DNA of 64,000 nucleotides, from the NCBI RefSeq assembly GCF_020520425.1, contig NC_079487.1, positions 6,681,501-6,745,500 on the forward strand, written 5' to 3'. The DNA comes from Spinacia oleracea. Taxonomy: Eukaryota > Streptophyta > Magnoliopsida > Caryophyllales > Amaranthaceae. The notes under the pieces are model-generated. The model saw nothing but the letters and a program-made list of their open reading frames with translations, was not told the origin of the DNA and ran no database searches. Every line of letters begins with the position of its first letter. Position 1 is the first letter of the stretch. Shown piece by piece: positions 49,401-60,300 of this stretch. The translations under genes were made by a program, and so were the position numbers.

Positions 49401-50464
49401 CCGGAGGGCAACGACAAATAGTAAGTTCCTACAGCTAATGCAGCAATCCGTGCTCCATTTCCCACTCGTAGGTCGATTTCACCCTTGCTTAACTTTCTAC
49501 TTCTTCTTAGTCCCTGTGGATTGGAACATAAGTGTGAGCCACAACCTGTATCTAATACCCAAGAAGTTGAATTAGCAAGTATACAGTCTATAACGAAAAT
49601 ACCTGAAGATGGAACGACTGTTCCGTTCTTCTGATCTTCCTTTAGCTTTGGACATTCTCTTTTGTAATGGCCTATTCCATCACAATAAAGACAGCTTGAT
49701 GTGGACTTGTCCTGCTTTGATTAAGCATTGCCCTTGGACTTTCCACCTTTCTTGAACGGTCTCCTTCTAGCCTTGAGTAAATCTTTGGCTTCACAGTCCA
49801 GTATTATTTCAGCCTTTCTGACAAGGTGAACAAATTCTGCAACTGTTTCTTCTCTTGGTTCACTTAGGTATAGTTGCTTGAAGCGACCAAACCCACTGTG
49901 TAGTGAATTGAGCAAGATAGATACTGCCATCCTTTCGCTTATTGGTGTTCCTAGTAGACATAGGCGATCAAAGTATGAACACATAAGATCCACATGGAAC
50001 CTCAGTGGGACGCCTACCCTCTGTTTGGTGCGAAGGAGCTGAACATGTGTTTATTGGACCTCCATCCTATAACACCTGTTGGGAGAACTAACCTTTAGAC
50101 CAGACATTGATTTAATCAACTCATGGACGTTCAGGTCCCTGTCCTCCGTGCTTCCACGACAGATATCCCTCAGATTCTTGATGAGCGTAAAAGGTTCATA
50201 AGCTACAAACCTTTTAGCCCAATCATCAGGGATATTGTTCAGCATGAGACTCATAACCTTTTTGAGATCCGCATCCCACGCGTAAAATCTCTCAGGGGTC
50301 ATGTCTCTGGCATAGTAGCTTGGCATGGGATGTGACAGTACATACTCAAGTCCATTGAGTTTGACTATTTCAACTAGCTTAGCTTCCCATTCAAGAAAAT
50401 TTGCCAGGTTCAGCTTGACCATAAGCTCAGAACCCATGATGATGTTTTGATTGTTGTTTGCCAT
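46478..50464 (-). pseudogene. Copia gag-pol polyprotein of element A, two in-frame TAA codons
   Basis: A single frame of 1329 codons from the ATG that opens MANNNQNIIMG. Order: Gag (about 1-250), CX2CX4HX4C zinc knuckle CLYCDGIGHYKREC (258-271), aspartic protease WVLDTGCGSH (Asp about 305), HHCC region HCRLGH...CESC (about 440), integrase core (HTDVCGP, RSDRGGEY, ERRNRTLL), reverse transcriptase (KARLIAKGYRQVHG, WQMDVKTAFLNG, YVDD) and RNase H (STTEAEYIA, YCDNNGA), ending SDPLTKPL. All catalytic residues I can check are present. Only TAA at 50051-50053 (codon 138) and 49721-49723 (codon 248) break it. The length equals that of active copia polyproteins. It would make the particle, copy the RNA and integrate the DNA. 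Confidence 0.93.
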
Positions 50465-51889
50465 ATTAAAACTACAATTGAAAAGAATAAACAAATAAAT
50501 AACCATTCACAGTTTCTCTTAATAAACTTAAATTCTAGCATACATGCATAATTCAATGTTTATTAAGCATTTTATTCAAGTTATGTGTTCCGGCAGGTGT
50601 GAATAAAATGATTCCAAGATCCTAAAATCATTGAAGAACTAAGCACAGTTTGTCGACTTAATCCTAGAACATCTTAGGTAAGCAAAAGCCTTTTGCTAAT
50701 AGTCTAGAAACTATTCTTGGTTGATAGGTACGTCTAAGAACTTATTAGGTAAACCTATCGATTTTGCCACGACATAAAAGGACTCCTTACTTATATCGTT
50801 GAGTTTCACCAAAACTAACATGTACTCACAATTATTTGTGTACCTTGCCCCTTTAGGACCAATAAGTAACACCTCGCTGAGCGAAAACTATTACTAGATT
50901 GATGTAAAGGATATCCAAGCAAGTGTATATTTTGGCATGGCACCTTTTAACTCAATTTTTAAGTTTGGAACTTAAGGCTCTTACTATGTTGGTTAGATTT
51001 TAAGTGAACTAAAATCCTTAATCATGCAACATAATCAAGCTTTTGATCTCATTCATTTTAAGACATATTTAAAAGCAATAAATAACTTAAAACATGCATA
51101 AGATAAATGTGATCTAGTATGGCCCGACTTCATCTTGAAGCTTTGACTTCAAAGTCCGTCTTGAAAATCTCCGTGGGAGGCACCATTTTCTTCAAATAGG
51201 ATAAGCTATAACTAATTACAACTATTTGATGGTACGCAGACCATATTTGAATTGAAAAACAACTTTAGTACTTTAGACCAATTACATTCAAATTAATGGT
51301 ACGCAGACCATATTTTCTATCCTATTTGGGCCATACTAGTCACTTCATAACCTGCAAAACAGTACATATACAATATATACCATTCACCCATTCATTATCA
51401 TGAATGGCCCACATAGCTGGTTAGTAAAACACATTATGCATCATGTAAACATTTGCAGCAATTAATCAAGGGCACCAATAATCTACCAATTATTCAGTCC
51501 TTATTAATTCTAATCAAGTTGTTTTAACCTTAAGGATTTGTAGACCTAATCAAGAGTTTATGACTAAAAGGGCTCCCACTTAAACCAATAAATTCATATG
51601 CTTTACTAATTTTAAACATAAAAATGTATTTCTAGTCTAACCGGAAACATACAAATTTAATTAAAATTTAAAGCTCATATAAATTTATAATTGAATCCAA
51701 AAAGTTTAATTTAATTTCAGTCGTATTTAAATTAATTCATGATTTTAATTTTAGTAAAATAATTAGAATAAATAAAATTTATTATAATTACAATATTCAA
51801 AATTAAAATCCAAGAAAATAATTTAAATTATTAATTTTAAAATTAATTAAAATTACGTAAACTGAAAATTTTCAGATTAAACATTCAAA

Positions 51890-52545
51890 ACGATTTAATC
51901 GTAACGCAAACACCCTACGCATCGCACGCCCATGGGCCGCACGCACACAGCCATCGCTGGCCATGTGCGCGCAGCCCATGCGCTCGTCGCATAGCTGCTG
52001 CATCTACCATCGCAAGCCATCGCACGGTATGGTGCTCGCTGCGCGCGCGCCATCGCTCGCTGTGCGCGCTCGCCAGCGCTCGCTGCGCGTGCTCCATCGC
52101 TCGCTATGCGCGCGAGCCATTGCTCGTTGTGCGCGCGAGCCATCACACGCTGTGCGCGCGAGCCATCGCTCGCTGTGCGCGCGAGCCATCGCTCGATGTG
52201 CGCGAGCAATTGCGCGCGTTCAACGCTGGGCGCAGCGCTCGTGGCACGCGAGCTTGCGCTCGCTGTGCGCGAGGCTGCGCGCGCTTGCGCGAGGCAGTGC
52301 GCGTTGTGGCGCAGCTCGCTTGCTGCCCACACGCGACTGCCATGGCTTGCCTTTCGCCCATGCCCATACGTCCATAGCTTGTGGCCCACGACACAAGGCA
52401 GGGCTGCTGCCTTGTGCTAGTGCACCATGCCTTGCTCATTGCATTCGTGCCGCACGGGCGACGAGCTCCCTTGCTCGTCGTCGCATGCCCGCACTATACA
52501 ACACCCCTTAAGGGTGACACGAAGCGTCCATTGCTTTGTGCGTGC
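51890..52545 (-). repeat. GC-rich leader block of element A with 23 bp tandem repeats
   Basis: Within the island, about eight copies of the 23 bp unit GTGCGCGCGAGCCATCGCTC plus GCT lie head to tail at roughly 52030-52215. The unit is itself partly palindromic (GCGAGC/GCTCGC), so the RNA should fold strongly. Since 23 is not a multiple of three, the array opens all frames in turn, which explains the overlapping Ala/Arg-rich ORFs on both strands. Confidence 0.85.
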
Positions 52546-53275
52546 AAGTTATATGAACGAATCGCATAAAAAATTTAAAATTTATATTTAAAATTAATGA
52601 CAAATTAATAAATAATATTAATTTCATAATTTTAGGGCGAAAAATCGAAAATTTATTATTCAATTGATTTCCGATTGTCTTGGATTCAAGTCTAGGTCAT
52701 AAAAAATTTAAAATTTATCATAAATTTACAATTTTTATGGTGGTTTTTAATCATAGGTTTCTAATTAAATTATAATTAATTATGAAAATCAAATTAATTC
52801 TAAATTATTCTAATTTTCAACAAATTAATCATAATTACAAATTAGATTGCATAATTAACAAGGCTAGGCATTCAAACTTGTTAAACATATACAGTAGGTC
52901 AATCAAAAATTCAAGATTTATCAACAAGAATCGCAAATATTTAATTTAACATCTTAAATTTACGAAATTTTGCATTCGAAAAACTAAAACCTTCGAAAAG
53001 TCATAGTTAGGCTTCGAATTTAAGAATTCTGGGTTCGGCAGAAAAACACTATTTTTGTCAAAATTTTAGAATGCCATTTACATGCGGAATTGACACAAAA
53101 ATCACTCGATTTGGATGAGTAACGAAGAAACTGCCGAAAAACTGCGTACGTATAATTAAATAAACGCAATTTGCAATTAATTAACAATTACGAAAATTAA
53201 TCACCCCTTTTAATTCTTGCAAATTTGTAATATTTAACCATGTTCATGCAATTTAGATTATGAAAATAATAAGGG

Positions 53276-53287
53276 GCTCTGATACCA
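53276..53287 (-). promoter_or_regulatory. tRNA-iMet primer binding site of element A
   Basis: On the minus strand TGGTATCAGAGC, one base after the end of the 5' LTR (53289). It is the exact complement of the 3' end of plant initiator tRNA-Met used by copia elements. Confidence 0.9.
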
Positions 53288-53288
53288 C

Positions 53289-54677
53289 TGTTAGGTTATG
53301 ATTCATATGATAATACATAAATCATGCGGAAACAACCATTAAGCCAGGAATACATATTATTTACACATAATCATATAGCATAATTTAGATGCATACTCTT
53401 TGTTGCGTGCCTTCCCTAGCTGCGCCCGAACCGAACAAGAACAAGTCTTTAGGACTCCAAGTGTCGTCCCTCCGTAGATAGTCCACAGCACGTCCGGATC
53501 CGCCTTAAGATTGACCAACTAGAATCGCCCTTAAGGTACTAGAATTTTCGGCACTCTTAGGTAAGAAATATGGCTGAATTTTTCTCTCAAAACTCACTTT
53601 GAATACTTGAAATTAATCTCTGAAAATATGTGACCCTAGGCACGTATTTATAGAGTTATGGAAAGGGAATTGGAATCCTAGTAGGATACGAATTAATTAA
53701 ACTTAGAATCCTATAAGAACTCTAATTAATTAATTTATCCTTTTAGGAATAGGAATTTAATCATATACTAATTCTAATAGTTTTAGGAATCGTGCATGAA
53801 CACAAACTCACACACACACGGCAGCCACGATGGGCCGCCCATGCGTGTGCGTGCGAGCAGCAGCCCACGCAGCGAGGCCATGGCCTTGGCGCGCGCTGGG
53901 CCTGCCTTGCGGTGGGCCTGGGCGCTGCCTTGGCTGGGCGCGCGTTTGGCTGGGCGCGCGTTTGGCTTGCTGGGCGATGGCCCGACTTCGTGCTGGGCCC
54001 TTCGTCCGGCAGGCCTCGTCCGATGCTAATTCGTACGATACGATTCCGATTAAATTCCTGGTTCCGGAATTCATTTCCGATACGAACAATATTTAATATT
54101 TCCGATTCCGGAATCAATTTCCGTTTCGAACAAATATTTAATATTTCCGTTTCCGGAATTATTTTCCGATTCCGATAATATTTCCGATTCTGACAATATT
54201 TCCGTTTCCGGCAATATTTCTGATTCTGGTAATATTTCCATTTCCGATAATATTTTCCAATACGTAACATGTTTCCGTTTCCGGCAACATCTACGACTTG
54301 GATAATATTTATATTTCCGATACGATCCATATTTCCGTTTCCGGCAATATCATCGTTTCCGGAGTATTCATTTCTTGCCTGTGACGATCTCAGCTCCCAC
54401 TGAAACCAAGATCCGTCGATTCCGAATATCCATAGATGGAGTATCTAATGCCATTAAATACTTGATCCGTTTACGTACTATTTGTGTGACCCTACGGGTT
54501 CAGTCAAGAGTAAGCTGTGGATTAATATCATTAATTCCACTTGAACTGAAGCGGCCTCTAGCTAGGCATTCAGCTCACTTGATCTCACTGAATTATTAAC
54601 TTGTTAATTAATACTGAACCGCATTTATTAGACTTAACATAGAATGCATACTTGGACCAAGGGCATTATTTCCTTCA
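53289..54677 (-). repeat. 5' LTR of copia element A
   Basis: 1389 bp. A minus-strand TATA box (TATAAATA, 53645-53652) lies between the GC-rich block and the R region. It drives transcription towards lower coordinates. Confidence 0.95.
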
Positions 54678-54682
54678 CTGGC
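54678..54682. repeat. Right target-site duplication of copia element A
   Basis: CTGGC, matching 44221-44225. Confidence 0.95.
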
Positions 54683-55413
54683 GTGTTGTGGCGCGCGTTT
54701 CCCTTGCTGGACGTGGGCCTGGCTTCGTGCTGGGCCTTCGTCTAGCAAGCTCGTCCGATGCTAATTCGTACGACGCGCTTCCGATTAATTTTCCGATTCC
54801 GGAATTCATTTCCGATACGACCAATATTTAACATTTCCGATTCCGGAATTAATTTCCGTTTCGAACAAATATTTAATATTTCCGTTTCCGAAATTATTTT
54901 CCGATTCCGATAATATTTCCGATTCAGACAATATTTCCGTTTCCGGCAATATTTCCGATTCCGGCAATATTTCTATTTCCGATAATATTTTCCGATACGT
55001 ACCATGTTTCCGTTTCCGGCAACATCTACGACTTGGATAATATTTATATTTCCGATACGATCCATATTTCCGTTTCCGGCAATATCATCGTTTCCGGAGT
55101 ATTCATTTGCTTGCCTTTGACGATCTCAGCTCCCACTGGAACCAAGATCCGTCGATTCCGAATATCCATAGATGGAGTATTTAATGACATTAAACACTTG
55201 ATCCGTTTACGTACTATTTGTGTGACCCTACGGGTTCAGTCAAGAGTAAGCTGTGGATTAATATCATTAATTCCACTTGAACTGAAGCGGCCTCTAGCCA
55301 GGCATTCAGCTCACTTGATCTCACTGAATTATTAACTTGTTAATTAATACTGAACCGCATTTATTAGACTTAACATTGAATGCATACTTGGACCAAGGGC
55401 ATTATCTCCTTCA
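54683..55413 (-). repeat. 5' LTR of copia element B, second piece
   Basis: U3 side with the CGGAA array, ending (plus strand) CTCCTTCA at 55413. The two pieces add up to 1389 bp, exactly the length of the other LTR. Confidence 0.93.
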
Positions 55414-55418
55414 GACGT
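55414..55418. repeat. Right target-site duplication of copia element B
   Basis: GACGT, matching 34535-34539. Confidence 0.93.
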
Positions 55419-56163
55419 AATCAAGTTGCTCTCCGGAAATTCATTACCGTTTGCTGGACTATTTGGAAGGAAAGGAAAGCCTTGGCGTTCTCCAACACCA
55501 AACTTTCTCCTTGTCGCTGTTATTTCAAAGCCCTTAACACCTTCAAAGAATGGGAGCTTAGACTCCAGATTGACTCACAACGTAACAACTTAGAGGTACC
55601 CATTTTAACACTCATCATCCTTCCACCTCTCAACCAACCACCTCGCAACCCATCCTTGTTCAGTGGTTCCCACCCCCACCGGCGCCTTCAAGCTTAATTT
55701 CGACGGATCACGTAAAGATTCGTCAGCAGCAGGTGGCATCATCATCAGAAACAACAATGGGGAAGCGATCATTGCCAAATCTTTTAACCTGGGGAACTCT
55801 CAAGTCTACATGGCAGAAGCCCTTGCTCTTTATAAGGGCATCCAAGAGGCCATCAATCTTGGAATCAAAGACATTTACATTGAAGGTGACAACCTACTTG
55901 TGATCAACTCGCTAAAAGGAACCTGGAACCCCCCTTGGAAGCTCCAAAACATTATTCAAGACAGCAGGACTCTTCTTCAGCATTTTCACTCTAACCATAT
56001 CAAGTATATCTTCCGAGAAGCAAACAGAGCAGCAGATTGGATAGCTAATGTAGGTCATCTTATTGTTGAACCAATGTGTATTACCCCGAACTCTAGCCCA
56101 AACTTAGAAAATATTGTTCAGAGTGATCGCTTAGGTTTCACCCTTGTGCGAAGGGGAACCTAA
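55419..56163 (+). pseudogene. LINE ORF2, last part: RNase H domain
   Basis: Continues ORF2 after the copia nest (FITVCWTIWKERKALAF), the same landmark as in the truncated LINE at 15122. After a one-base frameshift near 55660 it forms a complete RNase H with FKLNFDGS (Asp), MAEALALYKG (Glu), IEGDNLL (Asp) and REANRAADWIA (Asp), so all four catalytic acids are there. It ends at TAA 56161, only about 25 bp before the A-tail. In plant L1 elements this domain removes RNA from the RNA-DNA hybrid during copying. Confidence 0.88.
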
Positions 56164-56200
56164 GTTCTTTTTTGTTACCTTAATAAAGAAAAAAAAAAAA

Positions 56201-56213
56201 TTCGGTTTCACAC
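56201..56213. repeat. Right copy of the LINE target-site duplication
   Basis: TTCGGTTTCACAC, directly after the A-tail. It is followed at once by the retained MRT4 promoter. Confidence 0.93.
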
Positions 56214-56387
56214 GGGTGGCCCCACTCTAAACTGTATCAGTAGCAAAAGCAAACTAGCAACTGGCATAAAAATTGAAATTTACAAAACCCTAACCCCTTT
56301 TTCATATTAGCCCCCTTTCCTGCTTCTTCTTCTTCTTCTTCTTCTTCCTCCGTCCCCCTCCCCAGTTTCCTCTCTCTTCATCAAAAA
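56214..56387 (+). promoter_or_regulatory. MRT4 proximal promoter and 5' UTR
   Basis: Only about 175 bp separate the LINE duplication from the start codon. They hold GTGGCCCC (56216-56223), a match to the class II TCP site, and a perfect telo box AAACCCTAA (56285-56293). Both are typical of plant genes for ribosome building and translation. A CTT-rich 5' UTR follows. Anything further upstream was moved 28 kb away, left of 27808. Confidence 0.7.
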
Positions 56388-59192
56388 ATGCCGAAATCCA
56401 AAAGAAATCGCGCAGGTATTATCTTCCTCCCCCTTTCTACAGCTCTGTCCTTTCTAATTTGTATGTTATTTTAATACACTGTATAAAATTAACTTATTTG
56501 TTTGTGAACAAGTAGAAGCATGTTTGTTTGTTCTTGTAGCTAGTTTTGTTTTATGTATTTTTGTTTGTTTGTTTTGCGTGTGTGTGAATCAGTGAATCGT
56601 ATACCTTTTCAATTTTTTGACCATGGGTCTGTGAATAAGTGAATCGTGTAATTTTTCAATTTTTTTTGTTAAATTTTGAATTTGGGTGTGTAAATGTTTT
56701 TCATAAGTAGTCTAATGGGATCGAGGAAACAGTTTTGTTGTGGAAACAGAGAAATGATGATTTTTTGGGGGGTGATTTTGAATTGGGTTATTTTTGACAT
56801 TTTGTTTTGATAATACAGTGACCTTATCAAAGACAAAGAAGAAGGGAAGAGAGCACAAGGAGGTAATTGTTAACTCAATTAGGGAGGCAGCAGAGAAGTT
56901 CCCTTCTTCTTACGTCTTCGCTTTCGAGAACATGAGGAATCTTAAATTCAAACAGTTCAGAGACTCCATTAAGTCCTCCGGCAGGTGATTATTATTGTCG
57001 ACCGCCTTTTTACTTGTTTCGTGATTCAATATTGCTTAATTTTTCTGTTATATAAATTTGTGGTGAAAGAATGAATTTTTAGATACAGTACATGTATTGG
57101 ATCACTTTCGAATTAGTAACTAGTATTTTGAGCTAGTAGAGTTTGTAGCAGAGATTAATTGATACAACTGTGCAATTGCTAAATTAGAATGTTTAGGTGT
57201 TTTTTCTGTTGATTGTTCCATGTGGGGGTTTTATGATGATTAAAACCATTGTCGCATTTTCAGATTCTTTCTTGGATCAAACAAAGTTATGCAGATTGCT
57301 TTAGGGCGCTCTGCTTCCGATGAGCTTAAACCAGGTCTTCACAAAATTTCAAAGGCAATGATCTACTTATTTCCCGTCTAATTTACATATTGTGGTTAGA
57401 TTATGAGCTTGTTTCATTTCTTTGTTGTTTCCTTCCTGTTTTTGCAGTTCCTGCGTGGAGAGACCGGTTTGTTCTTTACAGATATGCCAGAGGAAGATGT
57501 CAAAAAGTAAGCATGAGAAATTATTCTAAAGTTGTCCTGGTCATTGTGTGCCGTTTTCATTATTTGTTGGATTGATTAGTGGGCATACTATTTTTTTGGG
57601 TAATAAAAGACTGTCTAAAGCGGCGTAAATATGTTTACTTTTTTCTATAAATGTGCCTTGCATCTCCAGTTCAAGTTTGCATCTTGTAGTAGTTGGCGCC
57701 CCGAGTTTTTTTGCCGATGCTCTTCTAATGTTCTGTTTTTGGCTTGATCTACAGGGTTTTTGAGGAGTTTGAAGTCTTTGATTTTGCAAGGACGGGTTGC
57801 AATGCTACTGAAAAGGTTAGTTTGTATTTGTATGTAGTAACTACTACTCAGTCTGAAGTTTGTTCTGCCACATTGGTGGGTCATATATATGCAAAAAATG
57901 TTATTCTCTTGCATTTGCATTTTGGCATGGAGGAGCTGAGAAACTTTTTGCTGGTTAAATGTCTTTATGCATCATTCTTCTTTTATGTGATTGATATTTC
58001 AATTTTTCTTTATGTATACATCCAAAGTTCATTACCCATTATGTCTGATTAATCACAGTAAGTAAAGTACAAATGGTGAATGTTGCAGGTGGAGCTCAAA
58101 GAAGGACCTTTGAGTCAGTTCAGCCATGAGATGGAGCCCTTCCTACGCAAGCAAGGAATGCCTGTGCGATTAAACAAAGGTATGCTTAGTTCCATACTTC
58201 CATTGTTCAGGATCTCTGTCGCATCCCCTTGGAAAATTTCAAAAGCGGGGAGAAAAAATGTAAATATTGATTGAGTTTCTATCATGGCAGGTGTGGTGGA
58301 GCTTATTTCCGACTTTGTCGTTTGTGAAGAAGGGAATCCTTTGTCACCTGAATCATCACGTATCCTGGTTAGTGTCACATTTTACTGCTCTACTCTACCT
58401 ATACATATTGTATGGCGTTGACATGTTCAGTGAAGAAATACTGTTAGATATATATATTGTAATGAATCAGTCCCCGTTTAAGAGTAAGCCCCAAAGAATA
58501 GTTTATGCGAAAGAAAACATGCTAGTGAACATCCCTAATAAATAGAGGGAGCTACTGATCTAGAAAGTTTTTGGTAGTTGACTAGCTAAGGTTTGAGATG
58601 AATCTATACCATCATTAAGGACGTTCACAGTGAATTATTTGGTTACACATGCATGGCTTTCGAATTTTTTCGGTAAACATGTACTACTTTTGGAGCTCTC
58701 GAGTCTCTACACATTCTTTTGGGGAGGTAGGATCACAGTCCTAGGCCCATTTATGTCTCATCATGTGTCAGAATTTATGATTTTGCAAAGTAAAATAAGT
58801 TATTTAATCTTATCGGTGAATGTATATGTATGTGGCACAACCGAACAATTATAGTTAATGATACATAAGATGAGACTCGTATAGAATATAGGATCTGGTA
58901 TGGAAACTGGGATGCTGCGAAGTATTTTTGCTGGCTTGCTGCATCAATTGAATTCTCTAAGTTGTATTGTTTGAACCGTTGGTGTTCAGAAATGACAATC
59001 ATTATTTCATTGACATGTTTATTGTTTGCTGCTACTGGAAAATATTCATTAAACTTTTTTTTTTGTTGCGTGCAGCGTCTGCTTGGAATAAAGATGACTT
59101 CTTTCAAGCTTCATCTGATATGTAGTTTGAGAGGTGATGATTTCGAGGTGTACAGAGAAGGATTGGAAGTATCAGACATCGAATCTTCTTAA
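56388..59192 (+). CDS. MRT4: Ribosome assembly factor MRT4 (mRNA turnover protein 4 homologue), 8 exons
   Basis: Exons by splice sites and frame: 56388-56415, 56819-56984, 57264-57354, 57448-57506, 57755-57815, 58089-58179, 58291-58367, 59076-59192; together 690 nt, 229 residues. The protein opens [21 protein letters not shown], has the P0/L10-type fold segments [50 protein letters not shown] and the MRT4 insert up to [17 protein letters not shown], and ends [20 protein letters not shown]4 is a nucleolar protein that holds the place of stalk protein P0 on pre-60S ribosomes. Length and order are normal, with no stops or frameshifts. Intron 3 appears to start with GC instead of GT (57355). The gene is the only clearly intact host gene here. 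Confidence 0.93.
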
Positions 59193-60300
59193 AGATATAA
59201 CTGGTTTTTGATGTGAGACTGTTCTTTTTGGTAGAGATGAAACTTAGATAGGAGATAGGTTCGTCCTCGTCCCCTGGTGTTTCTGTCCCTTGAATGTTCA
59301 GTTTTTGCTAGTCACGGGGAGCCTGGAGCCTAATTTGATTGTCATTTTATTACAGAAATTTCAATGTAATCGGTTTTTGAGTACTCTGTGTGTACTATTA
59401 TGTAGTAAAGAGCAAAGAAAATTTTGATGAGATAGTAAAACAAGTGATGCTAATTTATTGCTTATTATTTTTCGTTCCAAATTCAAAAGCTTGATTATTC
59501 GTCTCATAATAATAGGTCATTTTAAGTTCTATTTTTTTTCCGTCTCGTATTAATAGGTGACAATCTTCTTCGAAGCTAAATTCCCGACATCTGATCCATT
59601 TTGTACAATCCCTGCAACATGAAACCTCATTTGATCACACTAGTTCTTACAGACTCCCAACATGATCTCAGACAGACAGAAACTCCTTATTATATCTGTG
59701 CCCCATATAAACCAAAGTGTTCAAAACTTATAACTTCTGGTTTGTGTTCATAAAATCTAGGTTTGTGTTCATAAACACTGGGTTTGTATTAATAAATCTG
59801 GGTTCGTGTTCTTCGATTTCACAAAAATCTAGAAATGGGTGCAATTTGGTGATGTGTGTGTTCTTCGATTTCACAAAAATCTAGAAATGGGTGCAATTTG
59901 GTGATGTGTGTGATTTGGTGATTGGTGGTGGCGTGATTGATTGTGGGTGGTGTTATAGTTTTTCTGCCGCAATTTTTGTTATGGCCAGCATGTTGTTGGT
60001 GGTGGTTGTCGACTTGTCGTGGTTGATGATGGGCGACCAGTTGAATATTGGGGGTGGTTGAGCACTCTCACCGGTGAGGAAAAAAGTTCCTCACAAGTGA
60101 AAAAAAGTGAGAATTAGAAAAGCCCGCACACCACATCAATGGGTAAAATGAAAAATGCTCGCGGGGAAACTTGGAAAATCTCGCACGGTGTTCTCTTTCA
60201 ATATTTTGCTCACAGGCGAAAATGACAGCCAAATTCATTGAACTTCCAAAAGGAGTCGTTGGTTCAGTGCCGGGGCTACAATGACATCATGATTATTGGG
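59193..60300. other. MRT4 3' UTR and intergenic DNA
   Basis: The 3' UTR probably ends near 59370-59420 (TTCAATGTAATC region). Further on I see only short AT-rich motifs, a possible MITE trace (TCCGTCTCGTATTAATAGG near 59540) and a 52 bp tandem duplication. No gene. Confidence 0.55.
59808..59911. repeat. Tandem duplication, two copies of 52 bp
   Basis: The unit starting GTTCTTCGATTTCACAAAAA occurs twice without visible differences. Looser GGTTTGTGTTCATAAA repeats precede it. Confidence 0.9.

Larger units (their letters stand above)
50465..53288 (-). other. Long leader of element A
   Basis: 2.8 kb between primer site and gag start, far longer than usual copia leaders. It is AT-rich except for the island at 51890-52545 and contains no convincing sense ORF. 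About 2.7 kb of it is shared with B (about 40860-43567), and part with C (1-1590). Confidence 0.8.
44226..54677 (-). mobile_element. Copia LTR retrotransposon A, young and nearly intact
   Basis: A complete element of 10,452 bp in minus orientation with LTRs 44226-45613 and 53289-54677, a CTGGC duplication, a perfect 12-nt tRNA-iMet primer site (53276-53287), a leader of about 2.8 kb, one gag-pol frame (50464-46478), a long 3' non-coding region and a polypurine tract. The LTRs differ at only about four bases plus one indel, so insertion was recent. The LTR start and Gag style suggest the Angela/Tork group, not verified. It sits in the 5' LTR of its own relative B and is the likely source type for moving B and C. 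Confidence 0.95.
34540..55413 (-). mobile_element. Copia LTR retrotransposon B, non-autonomous, host of element A
   Basis: Orientation is minus. The 3' LTR is 34540-35928 and the 5' LTR is 43568-44225 plus 54683-55413; both are 1389 bp, with about 15 differences by hand count (about 1%). Flanks are GACGT on both sides. Without element A and its duplication the element is about 10.4 kb. It has a polypurine tract, a 3' non-coding region, a decayed gag-pol (about 36720-40745), the long leader with GC-rich block, and a primer site that departs from the tRNA-iMet match. It cannot code for its own movement. Its parts match element C throughout and element A outside the coding region. Confidence 0.93.
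27821..56200 (+). mobile_element. Full-length L1-type LINE, split by copia elements
   Basis: The ends are set by a perfect 13 bp target duplication TTCGGTTTCACAC (27808-27820 and 56201-56213) and by a 3' A-tail (56188-56200). Removing the copia nest (34540-55413 plus one GACGT copy) leaves about 7.5 kb: a T-rich 5' region, ORF1 (28709-30067), a hydrophobic middle ORF (30125-31138), ORF2 (endonuclease, RT, zinc-binding region and RNase H; 31135-34539 plus 55419-56163) and a very short 3' UTR. Plant L1 elements with a C-terminal RNase H are known; a long middle ORF is not something I recognise. Five stops in ORF2 show the copy is dead. Confidence 0.93.

Noticed and set aside
51890..52545. GC-rich island as bacterial contamination or a CpG-island promoter of a host gene
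   Set aside because: The same block sits at the same position in three copies of one retrotransposon, so it belongs to the element.
57390..59107. ORFs of 60-110 codons within and around MRT4
   Set aside because: They cross introns or run antisense; the eight-exon model explains the conserved sequence.
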